Source: Streptomyces cyaneofuscatus
GTDB lineage: Bacteria > Actinomycetota > Actinomycetes > Streptomycetales > Streptomycetaceae
Length of the DNA: 64,000 bases
Assembly: GCF_000718135.1 (NCBI RefSeq)
Contig: NZ_JOEM01000007.1
Span: 1 to 64,000, forward strand
Reading direction: 5' to 3'
The notes under the pieces were generated by a model that was not told the origin of the DNA, searched no databases, and saw only the letters and a list, made by a program, of their open reading frames with translations. Positions 32,246 to 40,574 of the stretch are shown piece by piece; within the stretch, counting starts at the first letter, position 1; every line of letters begins with the position of its first letter. The position numbers were made by a program, and so were the translations under genes.

Positions 32246-34039
32246 GTGACTGACTCTCAGATTCCGGATTCCGTGTCCGTCTGTTCTGTCCCCGTTTCCG
32301 CCGCTCTCGCCGACGTCCTGTTCGACGGTCAGCTGGAAGCTACGCACGACCGGTGGAGGAGCTTGTTCAGCTCCGCCCCGTTCCAGTTCCAGGAGGGACT
32401 GACCCACCGGGAGCGAATACGCCTGAGCTACGACCGACTGCGGATCGTCAACGAGGCCGTCGAGGCTCCGCAGGCGCTCGCGGCCGATCCGGTCGAGCTG
32501 ACCGCGATCCACGAGTGGGCCGGAGCGGTCGACCCGGGCATGGCCACCATCGTCTCCATCCACTACAACCTCTTCTTCGGGAGCCTGGCCGACCACGAGG
32601 CGGCCGGGCGGGACCTGGGCGAGTACGTCCGTGGGGACCGTATCGGGACGTTCCTGTGCACCGAGGTGGCCCACGGCAATGACGCCGCCCAGATGGAGAC
32701 CACCGCGACGTACGACCCGGCGGCCCGGGAGTTCGTGCTGAACACCCCGCACCCCGCCGCGGCGAAGTTCATGCCCAACACCGGCCCGGCCGGCGGGGCG
32801 AAGGGCGCCGTCGTCGCGGCCCGCCTCATCGTCGAGGGCGCCGACCACGGCGTCTTCCTCTTCCTGGTGCCGCTCAGCGACCGCGACGGCAGCCCCCTGC
32901 CGGGTATCGGCGTGCGGCCTCTTCCCCAGACGACCAGCAGCCCCGTCGATCACTGCGCCACCACCTTCGACAACGTTCGCCTGCCGCACGCCGCGCTCCT
33001 CCAGGGCGACCACGGCCGCCTCACCCCGCAGGGGGAGTTCACCAGCGGCCTCGGCAGCTCCCGCCGCCGGTTCCTGGAGTCCATCGGCCGGGTAACCATG
33101 GGCAAGCTCTGCATGACCGCCCACGGGCTCGGCGTCATGCGACACGCGCTCGACGTCGCCATGCGCTACGCCCACACCCGTCACACCTCCGGCATGACGA
33201 AGGGCCAGCGGGTGCCCCTGATCGCCCACCGCGGGCACCACACGCCCCTGCTCGACGCCGTGGCGACGACCTACGCCGCCACGCTGCTCCAGCGCTCGGT
33301 GGTACGGCAGTGGGGCCGGGCCGGCGGGGAGGAGCGCGAGGCGTACGAGCGGCTGACGGCGATCACCAAGGCCTGGATCACCTGGCAGTCGCGGGCAGTC
33401 ATGTCCGAGTGCCGCGAGCGCTGTGGCGCGCAGGGCCTGATCCAGGCGAACGGGATCGCGCTCCAGCTCGCCTCCATCGAGGGCACGATCACGGCCGAGG
33501 GCGACAACACGGTGATCATGCAGAAGGCCGGGGGCGAGATGCTGCTAGGCGGCGTCGACCTCAAACCCGAGAGCGAGATCGCGGCCGAGGACCGGGAGCT
33601 GACCGACCCCCAGTTCCTCCAGGACCTCCTGGCCGACATCGAGCGCATCTCCCACACCCGCGCGAAGGCCCGCCTCAGGAAGCGCGCCACCTCCCCCCTG
33701 GCCCGCTGGAACTCCACGGTGACGCCCGCGGTGGCCCTGGCCGACGCTCACGTGCACCGGCTCGCCGCCGAGGCCCTGCTGACCGCCGCCGCCCAGGTGC
33801 CCTCCGGACTCCCGGCGGATCTGCTGCGCGCTCTGCACGCCCTGTTCGCCCTGCGCCGGATCGCCGCGCACAGCGGGGACCTGCTGGCACGGGGGAGGGT
33901 GACCGCCGATCAGGTCGAGAGCCTGCCCGACGCCGTTGAGGAGGTCCTCGGCACCTTGGAGCCGCACGCGCTCACCCTGACCGGGGCGTTCGGTATATCC
34001 GAGGAGATTCTGGCGACGCACCCGATGCTCGGCGCCTGA
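32246..34039 (+). CDS. Acyl-CoA oxidase/dehydrogenase-family flavoprotein
   Basis: 597 aa, the size of acyl-CoA oxidases rather than the ~390-aa dehydrogenases. An N-terminal helical domain with TIVSIHYNLFFGSLADHEAA is followed by the beta-domain FLCTEVAHGNDAAQMETTAT and EGADHGVFLFLVPL, the FAD-contact region GRVTMGKLCMTAHGLGVMRH with RHTSGMTKGQRVPLIAHRGH, and RCGAQGLIQANGIALQLASI with EGDNTVIMQKAGGEMLLGG (substrate and flavin site). A C-terminal acyl-CoA oxidase-like helical domain completes it. Related enzymes (Aco) make butenolide/butyrolactone-type signals in Streptomyces, but no synthase or receptor gene is adjacent. Start GTG 32246. Substrate unknown. Confidence 0.8.
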   Translation: MTDSQIPDSVSVCSVPVSAALADVLFDGQLEATHDRWRSLFSSAPFQFQEGLTHRERIRLSYDRLRIVNEAVEAPQALAADPVELTAIHEWAGAVDPGMATIVSIHYNLFFGSLADHEAAGRDLGEYVRGDRIGTFLCTEVAHGNDAAQMETTATYDPAAREFVLNTPHPAAAKFMPNTGPAGGAKGAVVAARLIVEGADHGVFLFLVPLSDRDGSPLPGIGVRPLPQTTSSPVDHCATTFDNVRLPHAALLQGDHGRLTPQGEFTSGLGSSRRRFLESIGRVTMGKLCMTAHGLGVMRHALDVAMRYAHTRHTSGMTKGQRVPLIAHRGHHTPLLDAVATTYAATLLQRSVVRQWGRAGGEEREAYERLTAITKAWITWQSRAVMSECRERCGAQGLIQANGIALQLASIEGTITAEGDNTVIMQKAGGEMLLGGVDLKPESEIAAEDRELTDPQFLQDLLADIERISHTRAKARLRKRATSPLARWNSTVTPAVALADAHVHRLAAEALLTAAAQVPSGLPADLLRALHALFALRRIAAHSGDLLARGRVTADQVESLPDAVEEVLGTLEPHALTLTGAFGISEEILATHPMLGA

Positions 34040-34067
34040 CCAGCGCCGTGAAGGGGGGAATCGGCTC

Positions 34068-34094
34068 CCGGCCGCCGAGCGGGGCGGCGGCCGG
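34068..34094. terminator. Bidirectional hairpin between convergent genes
   Basis: CCGGCCGCCG (34068-34077), 7-nt loop, CGGCGGCCGG (34085-34094), between the acyl-CoA oxidase-like gene and the convergent minus-strand gene. Confidence 0.6.
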
Positions 34095-34103
34095 AGTGAC
34101 GGG

Positions 34104-34739
34104 TCAGAGGTACAGGGACCGGTGCATCGTGTACATGAACCATTCGCCGGTGCTCAGGGCGAAACAGAACTTGTCGCGGTAGGCCACGTACTCGGCGTGC
34201 TGCCCACCATCGAGGGAGATTTCCCGCTGCGGTCCGGCTGGTGCCGCTTGTTCCAGGGCCGCGAGCAGGGCGGGGGGTGCCGGTATCTGCAACGCCCGCA
34301 GGACCCGGCGGAAGTTGTCGACCAGGTCCCGCTCCCGTGGTTCCCTGATCTCTTGAAGCGCGCCGGCCAGCGGCCCACCCAGGTCGTTCTCGGCCCCTTC
34401 AAGCAGGGCGAGGCACGCCGTCAGGTCGCTGATGCTCTCGACGCTCACCTCCACCGTGAACAGGCTGATCAGCTGCTCACCCTTGGGGCTGTGGAGGCGG
34501 TAGCCCTCCGACTCCCAGCGGGGCTTGGCGAGCTCGAATGCGGTCGGCGTGTGCCAGCTCAGGAACTTCGGCATCGCGGCCTGGATGCTGCCCCAGCCCT
34601 CGTAAGCCCGGCGGATCGTCTCGGCCTAGTCCATCAGCAGGTAATCGAGGTGGAGGTAGTATAGGGAGTGCAGGAGGGGTTCCTCCATCTCCAGGAACCG
34701 CGTCATGAACACCGGGTCCTCCGGTATCAGGATGTCCAT
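34104..34739 (-). pseudogene. Unknown protein coupled to XRE regulator, internal amber codon
   Basis: From ATG 34739 the frame reads MDILIPEDPVFMTRFLEMEE, LHSLYYLHLDYLLMD, then TAG (about 34627), and continues without any shift AETIRRAYEGWGSIQAAMPK, FLSWHTPTAFELAKPRWESE to the stop at 34104. Both sides look like one protein of ~211 aa. The ATG overlaps the regulator's stop (TGATG), so it is in one operon with it. No family is recognised. Either a single G-to-A nonsense mutation killed it (TGG to TAG is plausible) or a 156-aa product starts at the internal ATG 34574. Confidence 0.55.
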
Positions 34740-35506
34740 CACAGCTCCTCAGCGTCGGGTTCGAAAATGAGTGTCAGGATGCTCGCGCCGGTGGTCCGGG
34801 AGGTGAGCAGGTGCGCGGTCCCGCTGCCGAGCGCCGGGTGGCGCAGTGGCAGGGACGCGCCGTCGAGCCCTCTGCCGGTCTCCTCGACCGTCCGCAGCCG
34901 GGCGTCGTCGGCGACCTCGGACAGGAGGCTCAGAGCCGCGCTGTCCCGCTGCGCGCGGTGGCACATCAGCTTGACCTCGGTTAGCAGGCGCGGGGCCCAT
35001 GCCTGCGCCCAGTACAGCAGCAGCTCCTCCGCGTCGGGGCTGAACAGCGCCCAGCGCCACAGGTTGGCCGGCGGCCCGCCTTCGGGGAACAGCGCCGCGA
35101 AGGCCGCGTTGGCCACCACCCGGCGCCCGTCGGGAGTGATCGCGCACGCGATCTCGCGCTGACCGCCGATCAGGCGGCCCAGGTGCGGCGAGGGCACTGC
35201 GGGAGGCAGCACCGGCTCGGTCCGGAACAGCTCCAGGTGCCCGATGGCGGTGTCCTCGTGGCTGAAGCCGAGCAGCTGCGCCAGACGCAGGTAGAGGTCC
35301 GGCGAGGGACGCAACCGGCCCGCGCGGATCTTCTGGTACGTGCCCGCGCACCCCTGGAGCGCGGTGTCGACGTCGACCTGCCGGACCCGCTCGGATCCGC
35401 GCCCGCCCCGGCCGAAGGGGAGCGACCAGGGTTCGAGCCCGAGCTCCCGCCGGGTCCGCCGCCTCCGGTAGCGCTCCATCAGCCGCTGGTACTCGCGCTC
35501 CGGCAC
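34739..35506 (-). CDS. XRE-type regulator with MmyB-like ligand-binding domain
   Basis: 255 aa. Residues ~15-85 are the HTH: RRTRRELGLEPWSLPFG, then RVRQVDVDTALQGCAGTYQK and PDLYLRLAQLLGFSHED. Residues ~115-250 resemble the PAS-like MmyB domain: CAITPDGRRVVANAAFAALF, ANLWRWALFSPDAEELLLYW, DSAALSLLSEVADDARLR and GTAHLLTSRTTGASILTLIF. MmyB-type regulators are abundant in Streptomyces and may bind fatty-acid-like ligands. GTG 35506 follows a GGGGGAG ribosome site. It is coupled to the downstream gene and divergent from the decayed SpoIIE gene. Confidence 0.8.
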   Translation of the reverse strand: MPEREYQRLMERYRRRRTRRELGLEPWSLPFGRGGRGSERVRQVDVDTALQGCAGTYQKIRAGRLRPSPDLYLRLAQLLGFSHEDTAIGHLELFRTEPVLPPAVPSPHLGRLIGGQREIACAITPDGRRVVANAAFAALFPEGGPPANLWRWALFSPDAEELLLYWAQAWAPRLLTEVKLMCHRAQRDSAALSLLSEVADDARLRTVEETGRGLDGASLPLRHPALGSGTAHLLTSRTTGASILTLIFEPDAEEL

Positions 35507-35590
35507 CGCTCGCTCTCCCCCTCCGCAACAGCCCGCCCCCCCGAACCAGTCACAGTGTTTGGCCCGAGGAACGCACAACAACGGGGGAAG

Positions 35591-36630
35591 TGCGTTGCGT
35601 ATTCGCAAGCCCCCACGCCGCTGTCCAAGGCGTTGCGCGGCGTGTCCTCCGCCCTCGCCGGACCCAAGACGTATGCCGGACCGGCCGACAGCGCAGTTGC
35701 AGTGGCGCAGCGGAAGCTGTTCGCCGTCACCGGCATCGAGACGGCGGCCATCGCCCCGGTAAAGGGGCCGAGCGAGGTCCTGGGCGCCATCACTCTCGGG
35801 CGCACGGCTGCCGAGGAGCCGTTCATGCCGGCCGACCTGGACCTGCTGGAGAACATCGGCCGACGCATCGGCATCGCCCTGGAGAACGCCCGCCACTACC
35901 AGCGCCAACGCCAGGTCGCCGCGACCATGCAGCGCTACCTGCTGCCCCAGCTTCCGCAATTGACCGGCGTGGAGATGACGGCACGGTACATTCCCGCCCC
36001 GGACGCCTCCCACGTCGGTGGCGACTGGTACGACGCCTTCCCTCTCCCCAACGGGGACACCGCACTGGTCGTCGGAGACGTCGTCGGGCACGACCTGGAA
36101 GCCGCTGCCGGTATGGCCCAGCTCCGCAACATGCTGCGCGCCTACACCTGGGCCCAGGACGGCCCGCCGCACCACACCGTCCAGCGCCTGGACCAGGCCA
36201 TGGGCCACATCACCGACGTCTCCATGGCCACCCTGGTCCTCGCGAGGCTGGAGACCGCCCCATCCGGCGGCAGGGCCCTGAACTGGACTAACGCGGGCCA
36301 CCCACCTCCCCTGCTGCTCGACCCCGCCGGCAGGACACGCTTCCTCGGCGACAGCAAAGGGATCCTCCTCGGCACCTGCGGCACTCGGCCGCGGCCCCAA
36401 GGCCACGTCCACCTGCACCCCGGCACGACGATCCTGTTCTACACCGACGTCCTCATCGAGTCCCGCCGCCAACCCATGGACGCGGGCCTGCAACGCTGAA
36501 GAACGACGCCGCCGACCTGCGCCATCGACAACTCGACGACCTGGTCGACCACTTGCTCGTACACTCACGACCTGCCGACAACGACGACGACGTCGCCGTG
36601 CTCGCCATCCGCATCCCGACGAACCCATGA
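35591..36630 (+). pseudogene. GAF-SpoIIE phosphatase, N-terminally truncated and frameshifted
   Basis: The frame begins mid-GAF domain (VKGPSEVLGAITLGRTAAEE, FMPADLDLLENIGRRIGIAL) and continues into a SpoIIE/PP2C phosphatase: QRYLLPQLPQLTGVEMTARY, HVGGDWYDAFPLPNGDTALV, VGDVVGHDLEAAAGMAQLRN, WTNAGHPPPLLL. No start codon precedes the GAF part. The motif FYTDGLIE reads FYTDVLIE. The ending (ATLKNDAADLRHRQLDDLVD to RIPTNP-stop at 36630) is in another frame after a shift near 36490. Such proteins act on anti-sigma antagonists; this copy is inactive. Confidence 0.7.
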
Positions 36631-37213
36631 TCCACTGATCGGGCCCTCAGCACCGCACCATAGCGCTCGAGAGCCAGCCGGAGCCCCCAGCAGGAGCTAC
36701 CTTTCCCACAGTGGAGGTACGGGACTCCCGCAGGTCTTGGTGTCACGCAGGACCAGGCGCCTCTCCTGCCTCGGTCCCTTTCAAAGCTGACAGGCGCTGT
36801 GCGCGAACGCGTCTCCCATGACCATGCGCTCGTGCTCGGCCAGGAGAGGGGCAGGGCCTTCGCAACCGCTTCGACCGACGTGTCGCGAGTATTGGCGTGT
36901 GGTCGGGCGCGCAGCCCGGGCCCGTCGCCGCACTGCGCCGATGCGTCGCATCCGGGGCGATCGGGACGTCTGCTCGGCTCTGTGTTGCCTCCACCACCTC
37001 CTGCCCGCCGCTGCGAGCGCTGAGGCCGCAACGCACGGGGCTGGTGGTCAGCGAGGGGTTCGCCACGATGGTCATATCCACCATGTGCGGGTATTCATTC
37101 CTGACATGACGAGATTGTCGCCCCAGCCGGAACCACCAGGCTCTGGTCGGCGACCGGCGATCTGGTGAGCCTCCGAGCAGGCGCCCATCCGCGCATACAC
37201 CTGGAGAACCGCC
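36631..37213. other. Gene-free region, 583 bp
   Basis: I found no credible gene; long open frames on both strands are compositional shadows. The last ~15 bases (CCTGGAGAACCGCC) provide a ribosome site for the SDR fragment. Confidence 0.4.
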
Positions 37214-37345
37214 ATGACTGACCGCAAGCGGATCCTCAGCGGTCGCACAGCCGTCGTGACCGGTGGCGCCCGCGGACTCGGCAAGGCCATCGCCAAGGAA
37301 CTGGCTGCCCGCGGCGTCAACGTGGCCCTGCTCGGCCTGGAAGGG
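37214..37345 (+). pseudogene. Short-chain dehydrogenase N-terminal fragment
   Basis: MTDRKRILSGRTAVVTGGAR followed by GLGKAIAKELAARGVNVALL is the beta-alpha-beta Rossmann start of SDR enzymes with the TGxxxGxG cofactor loop. After about 44 codons the similarity stops and the frame slides into unrelated sequence upstream of the beta-trefoil gene. The catalytic Tyr-Lys region is absent. Confidence 0.65.
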
Positions 37346-37429
37346 GGCGCCCTCGGATCGCTGCGGAGGGATGACCTGGCCACCGGGGCCAGAGCCGTTC
37401 GCATGCCTTACATCGACCAGAGGAAAAGC

Positions 37430-37999
37430 GTGGCGAACGAGCTGAAGTACGGGGACAAGGTCCACCTGCAGAACGGCTAGAACAGCTAGGCGGGCGGCTA
37501 CCTGGACACCAACGGCCACAGCAGCGACAGCAGGGCGAAGTACGCAGTGTCCACGGCGGACTCGCGCACTCGCGGAGAGGGCACGGGTACCTGGGAGGTC
37601 CTCTCCGCCGCCGGCAAGGCCGTGGGTGCCACCGTGGTCAGCGGGGACCTCATCTACCTGCGGAACCTGTACGGCAGTGACGGCGGCTACCTCGACACCA
37701 ACGGGCACGCAACCGTCGACCAGAAGAACAGCGGTGGCAAGTACAACGTCTCGACGTCCAAGGACCAGGACCGCGCTCCCGGCACCGGCCGCTGGCGTCT
37801 TTTCGCCCAGTCCTCCACTCCCGGTGACCAACAGGTCCGGACCGGTGACGTGATCCACCTGTGGAACACCTACGGCGACAACGGCGGCTTCCTGGAGACG
37901 AACGGAGGCGGACCCGGCGGCGGCAAGTACGACGTGTGCACCAACGCCTACTACAACCGGGCCCAGAACGTCGCCGACTGGAAACTCCACCGCGCATAA
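37430..37999 (+). pseudogene. Three-repeat beta-trefoil-like protein with two in-frame amber codons
   Basis: From GTG 37430 (AGAGGAAA ribosome site) one frame encodes three ~57-aa repeats built on GD-(I/V)HL-N-YG-GG(Y/F)L(D/E)TNG...KY-V(S/C)T...R-...W. Repeat 1 is YGDKVHLQNG-TAG-NS-TAG-AGGYLDTNG, so two TAG codons (37478, 37487) fall in the first loop, where relatives have aromatic residues. Repeat 2 is SGDLIYLRNLYGSDGGYLDT; repeat 3 TGDVIHLWNTYGDNGGFLET. Threefold pseudo-symmetry and length suggest a lectin- or fascin-like beta-trefoil. The remainder is undamaged, so inactivation is recent. No signal peptide is visible. Confidence 0.55.
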
Positions 38000-38623
38000 G
38001 CCGCAACCGGCGCTCCCTACCAGCACGGCCCATCCGGCATCTCACCGTGCTTACACCGGGCCCGCCCTGGTCCTCACGGGCCAGGGCGGGTGCGGGAGTT
38101 CGCCGGGAGTCATCGCCGCGCGGTGGAAGCACGAGGCGGCGGCTTCCGTTGCACGCCCATCGACGCGAACGCCTCGGCTCCCGAATCGGCAAGGCCGTCG
38201 AAGCCGCGGCGTTGCGCCGCGCAATGCCGCAACCCGCAATCGTCTGGGCGGACCATGAGAACGCAGTGCCGAGGATGGGGCTGCCGGACCGGGAGGGGGC
38301 CCAACGTGACCGGCCGGTCCGGCAGCCTCGGTGGCCGGGCAGGCTCCGAGGCTGCTGGCCGGGTGCAGCGGGGGCGGGCCGGGGGCGGCCATAGCACCAC
38401 GCCGCACACGTCCCGCACTGGACTGACCACCCGGCCGGCTCCGGGCGGGAACCGGTTGCACCCTGGCCGAGCGGCGGTCCGACGCCACCGCCCAGTCGTA
38501 GAAGCCGTCGGCGCCTGAGCGGGGATGCGCTCCCGCCCGGCGTGTCCTCCCGTAGTCCGGTCAACAGGCCGGTGTCGCCCGGCGCGGCAACCGGACGGCC
38601 AGAATGATCACGCGGCTGAACGA
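38000..38623. other. Intergenic region, 624 bp, with terminator
   Basis: Apart from the hairpin at 38061-38090 I see no gene; the frames are proline/arginine-rich noise. Confidence 0.4.
38061..38090 (+). terminator. Hairpin terminator
   Basis: CCCGCCCTGG (38061-38070), 10-nt loop, CCAGGGCGGG (38081-38090), about 60 bp after the beta-trefoil gene. Confidence 0.65.
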
Positions 38624-38891
38624 GTGCAGGTCCGGGAGATCGACGATGACGAGGGCCGGCGACTGCTGCGGATTGTCCGCAGGGGCACCGGGTCGGTGGT
38701 GACCTGGCGGCGGGCCCAGATGGTTCTGCTGTCCGCGCAGGGGATCCCCCTGGCGAAGATCGCCGAAGTGTCGTTCACCAGCGACGACCGGGTCCGCGAT
38801 GTGATCCACAACTTCAACACCAACGACTTCGACTCGCTCTACCCGAAATACAAGGGCGGGCTGCCCAGGACGTTCACGCTACCCGAGCGCC

Positions 38892-39378
38892 CTCCTGAGC
38901 GGTCGTCTCAGCACCTTCCCCATGACACACCACCACGGCTTCGGCCGGAACACCGAGAGCCGTCAGGCTGTCGAGCGGGAGACACGTGGTGGATTGATTT
39001 CGGTCACAGCACTGTCCATGTGGCCTGAACCGGTGCATCGTTGGTCCTGCAGGATTCCCCGTTTCCCGCATCCATCGGGCCCTGCCCGCCTGTAGAGCGG
39101 GCAGGGCCCGAACGTCCCTCCCGGCCTCCCCACGGGAGGGGCACAGCCCCGACCCGGGCCAGACACTGTGCTGCGGGCACGGCACCCGCGCCTCCGCGTC
39201 GGCCATCCTTGTGCTTGCCGCCGCGCTCGGCCCACTGCTTCCCGGGGTGGGGCGGATCAGCGCCGCGTCCAAGTCGGCGTTGAACCTGTAGACGACGGAG
39301 ATCCCGCGGCCGCCGGTCTTCTCGGGCAGTAACTCGATCGCCCACGACGTGGACGGGGATCGGCATCGGGCAGGCGCC
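38892..39378. mobile_element. 487-bp insert inside IS630 remnant, GCGCC borders
   Basis: Defined by interruption of the IS630 coding sequence and a possible 5-bp duplication GCGCC (38887-38891 and 39374-39378). No inverted termini were found. A minus-strand frame inside (SWAIELLPEKTGGRGISVVY, then RFNADLDAALI) looks like part of a protein but is unidentified. Confidence 0.4.
39075..39111. terminator. Strong hairpin, 15-bp perfect stem
   Basis: TCGGGCCCTGCCCGC (39075-39089), 7-nt loop CTGTAGA, perfect complement (39097-39111), inside the 487-bp insert. Confidence 0.65.
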
Positions 39379-40220
39379 ACGAGATCAAGAAGATCGCGAA
39401 GTCCAAGCCGACTGAGCACGACCTGCCGGCGTGCCACTCTCATGAAAGCGACCCCCGGCAGGCTATGCAGGGGGTCGCTTCCATGAGACGGCGCCGCCCC
39501 TGACCTCCCGCCGACCGAGCGCGGCACCCTCCTGCGCGGCTGGCCGACGCGGACCTGGACGACTTGACCCGCGTCCGTGAGATCACCCAGGCCTACCGGG
39601 CCCGCTCCGGATCAGCCGCAGGCAGTCCGGCGCCGCCACCTGGACACTGGACGACCTCGACCGGCTCTCCGCCCACCGCGCTGAAGCCGCCCCGCATGGG
39701 AAGAAAGCGGTGCTGCGCCGGGAGGGGCGCCGCATCTGGCGTTCAGCGTAGGCACATCATGGCGAGCAGACCGTGTTCCGCGGCCGGGTGCCTGCGTGTC
39801 CTCCAGCTCAGCAGGGTCGGGATTAACCGATCACCACGGCCAGGGTGGACTGGATCGGCCTGCGCGGCGGCACGGGTGACGACGTCACTCACGCGGCGTG
39901 TGAGGGCGATGAAATTACGCAGGCGATAACGGCATCCTGATGGAACATCAACCATGGAACGCCAGTCCCTGGGCCCGCGGTTGGTCACTGTCCGCCAGGG
40001 CCACCGCAACCATGTCGGGCGACGGCCGTGCCTTGCTGCTGTCGTCATCAGCCAGGGACTGCACCCGCGTTGAGCGCCAGCGTGAGTAACACCCCCCGAG
40101 GACCGGAGCGCCTGCGCGAGGTCCGCAGGGCCACCCGAGCGGCGGGAGGGCTGGGTGACGGCTTTTCAGTGCATAGAGAGGGCGTACCATCCGCAGGGCT
40201 CTGACCTGCGGAAATGATCA

Positions 40221-40250
40221 ATGGATGGGCATCCTGGGATGCCCATCCAT
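40221..40250. repeat. Perfect 14-bp inverted repeat, 2-nt spacer
   Basis: ATGGATGGGCATCC (40221-40234), TG, exact reverse complement (40237-40250), followed 31 bp on by a second hairpin. Confidence 0.75.
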
Positions 40251-40280
40251 GTCGCCTATGGTCATGTCGTGTGGGGTAAT

Positions 40281-40304
40281 CGAAGGAACCTCAGGGTTCC
40301 TTCG
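40281..40304. repeat. Hairpin, 10-bp stem and TCAG loop
   Basis: CGAAGGAACC-TCAG-GGTTCCTTCG. A partial echo of its left arm (CCGAAGGAATCC) recurs at about 40336. Together with the preceding inverted repeat this could be a terminator pair for the minus-strand oxidase operon or a small structured RNA. Confidence 0.6.
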
Positions 40305-40574
40305 CGGACGCTTGCCGACATGTCGTCACGAGTCACCGAAGGAATCCTCGCCGCGTCCTTGGCGCAGGACGACAAGGGGGACGCGGGTTGCGGGAAAGAA
40401 GGGGTGTTTGACCGTAGAGATCAGGGAGACCTGAGAGACAGCTCGGGACGGCCCTTTTCATTTCCCGCCGATGGGGGCCGACCAGCTGCGGCTCCTCCGG
40501 CGTGACGAAGCCCGCCGGAGGAGTCGGCCCCGGACAGAATCCGGTCCGTGTTTCCTCAACGATCCTCACCAGGA

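Larger units (their letters stand above)
38624..39430 (+). pseudogene. IS630-family transposase N-terminus, split by an insert
   Basis: From GTG 38624: REIDDDEGRRLLRIVRRGTG, MVLLSAQGIPLAKIAEVSFT, RVRDVIHNFNTNDFDSLYPK and GGLPRTFTLPER is the HTH region of IS630 transposases. The expected continuation REIKKIAKSKPTEH appears only at about 39379-39425 (HEIKKIAKSKPTEHDLP), after a 487-bp interruption with GCGCC at both borders. The DDE catalytic half is missing entirely. Confidence 0.65.
39431..40574. other. Gene-poor region with hairpins
   Basis: A decayed plus-strand gene tail lies at 39540-39751 (DLDDLTRVREITQAYRARSG, then one frame over LDDLDRLSAHRAEAA and AVLRREGRRIWRSA-stop). The rest has no gene. 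Two clean hairpins sit at 40221-40250 and 40281-40304. Confidence 0.4.

Noticed and set aside
22545-37999. Genuine amber recoding in this organism
   Set aside because: The affected genes are in a decaying region with many frameshifts, so nonsense mutation is simpler; kept only as a finding to check.
36743-38026. 427-codon minus-strand frame with valine-rich repeats
   Set aside because: It is antisense to the beta-trefoil repeats, so its regularity merely mirrors them.
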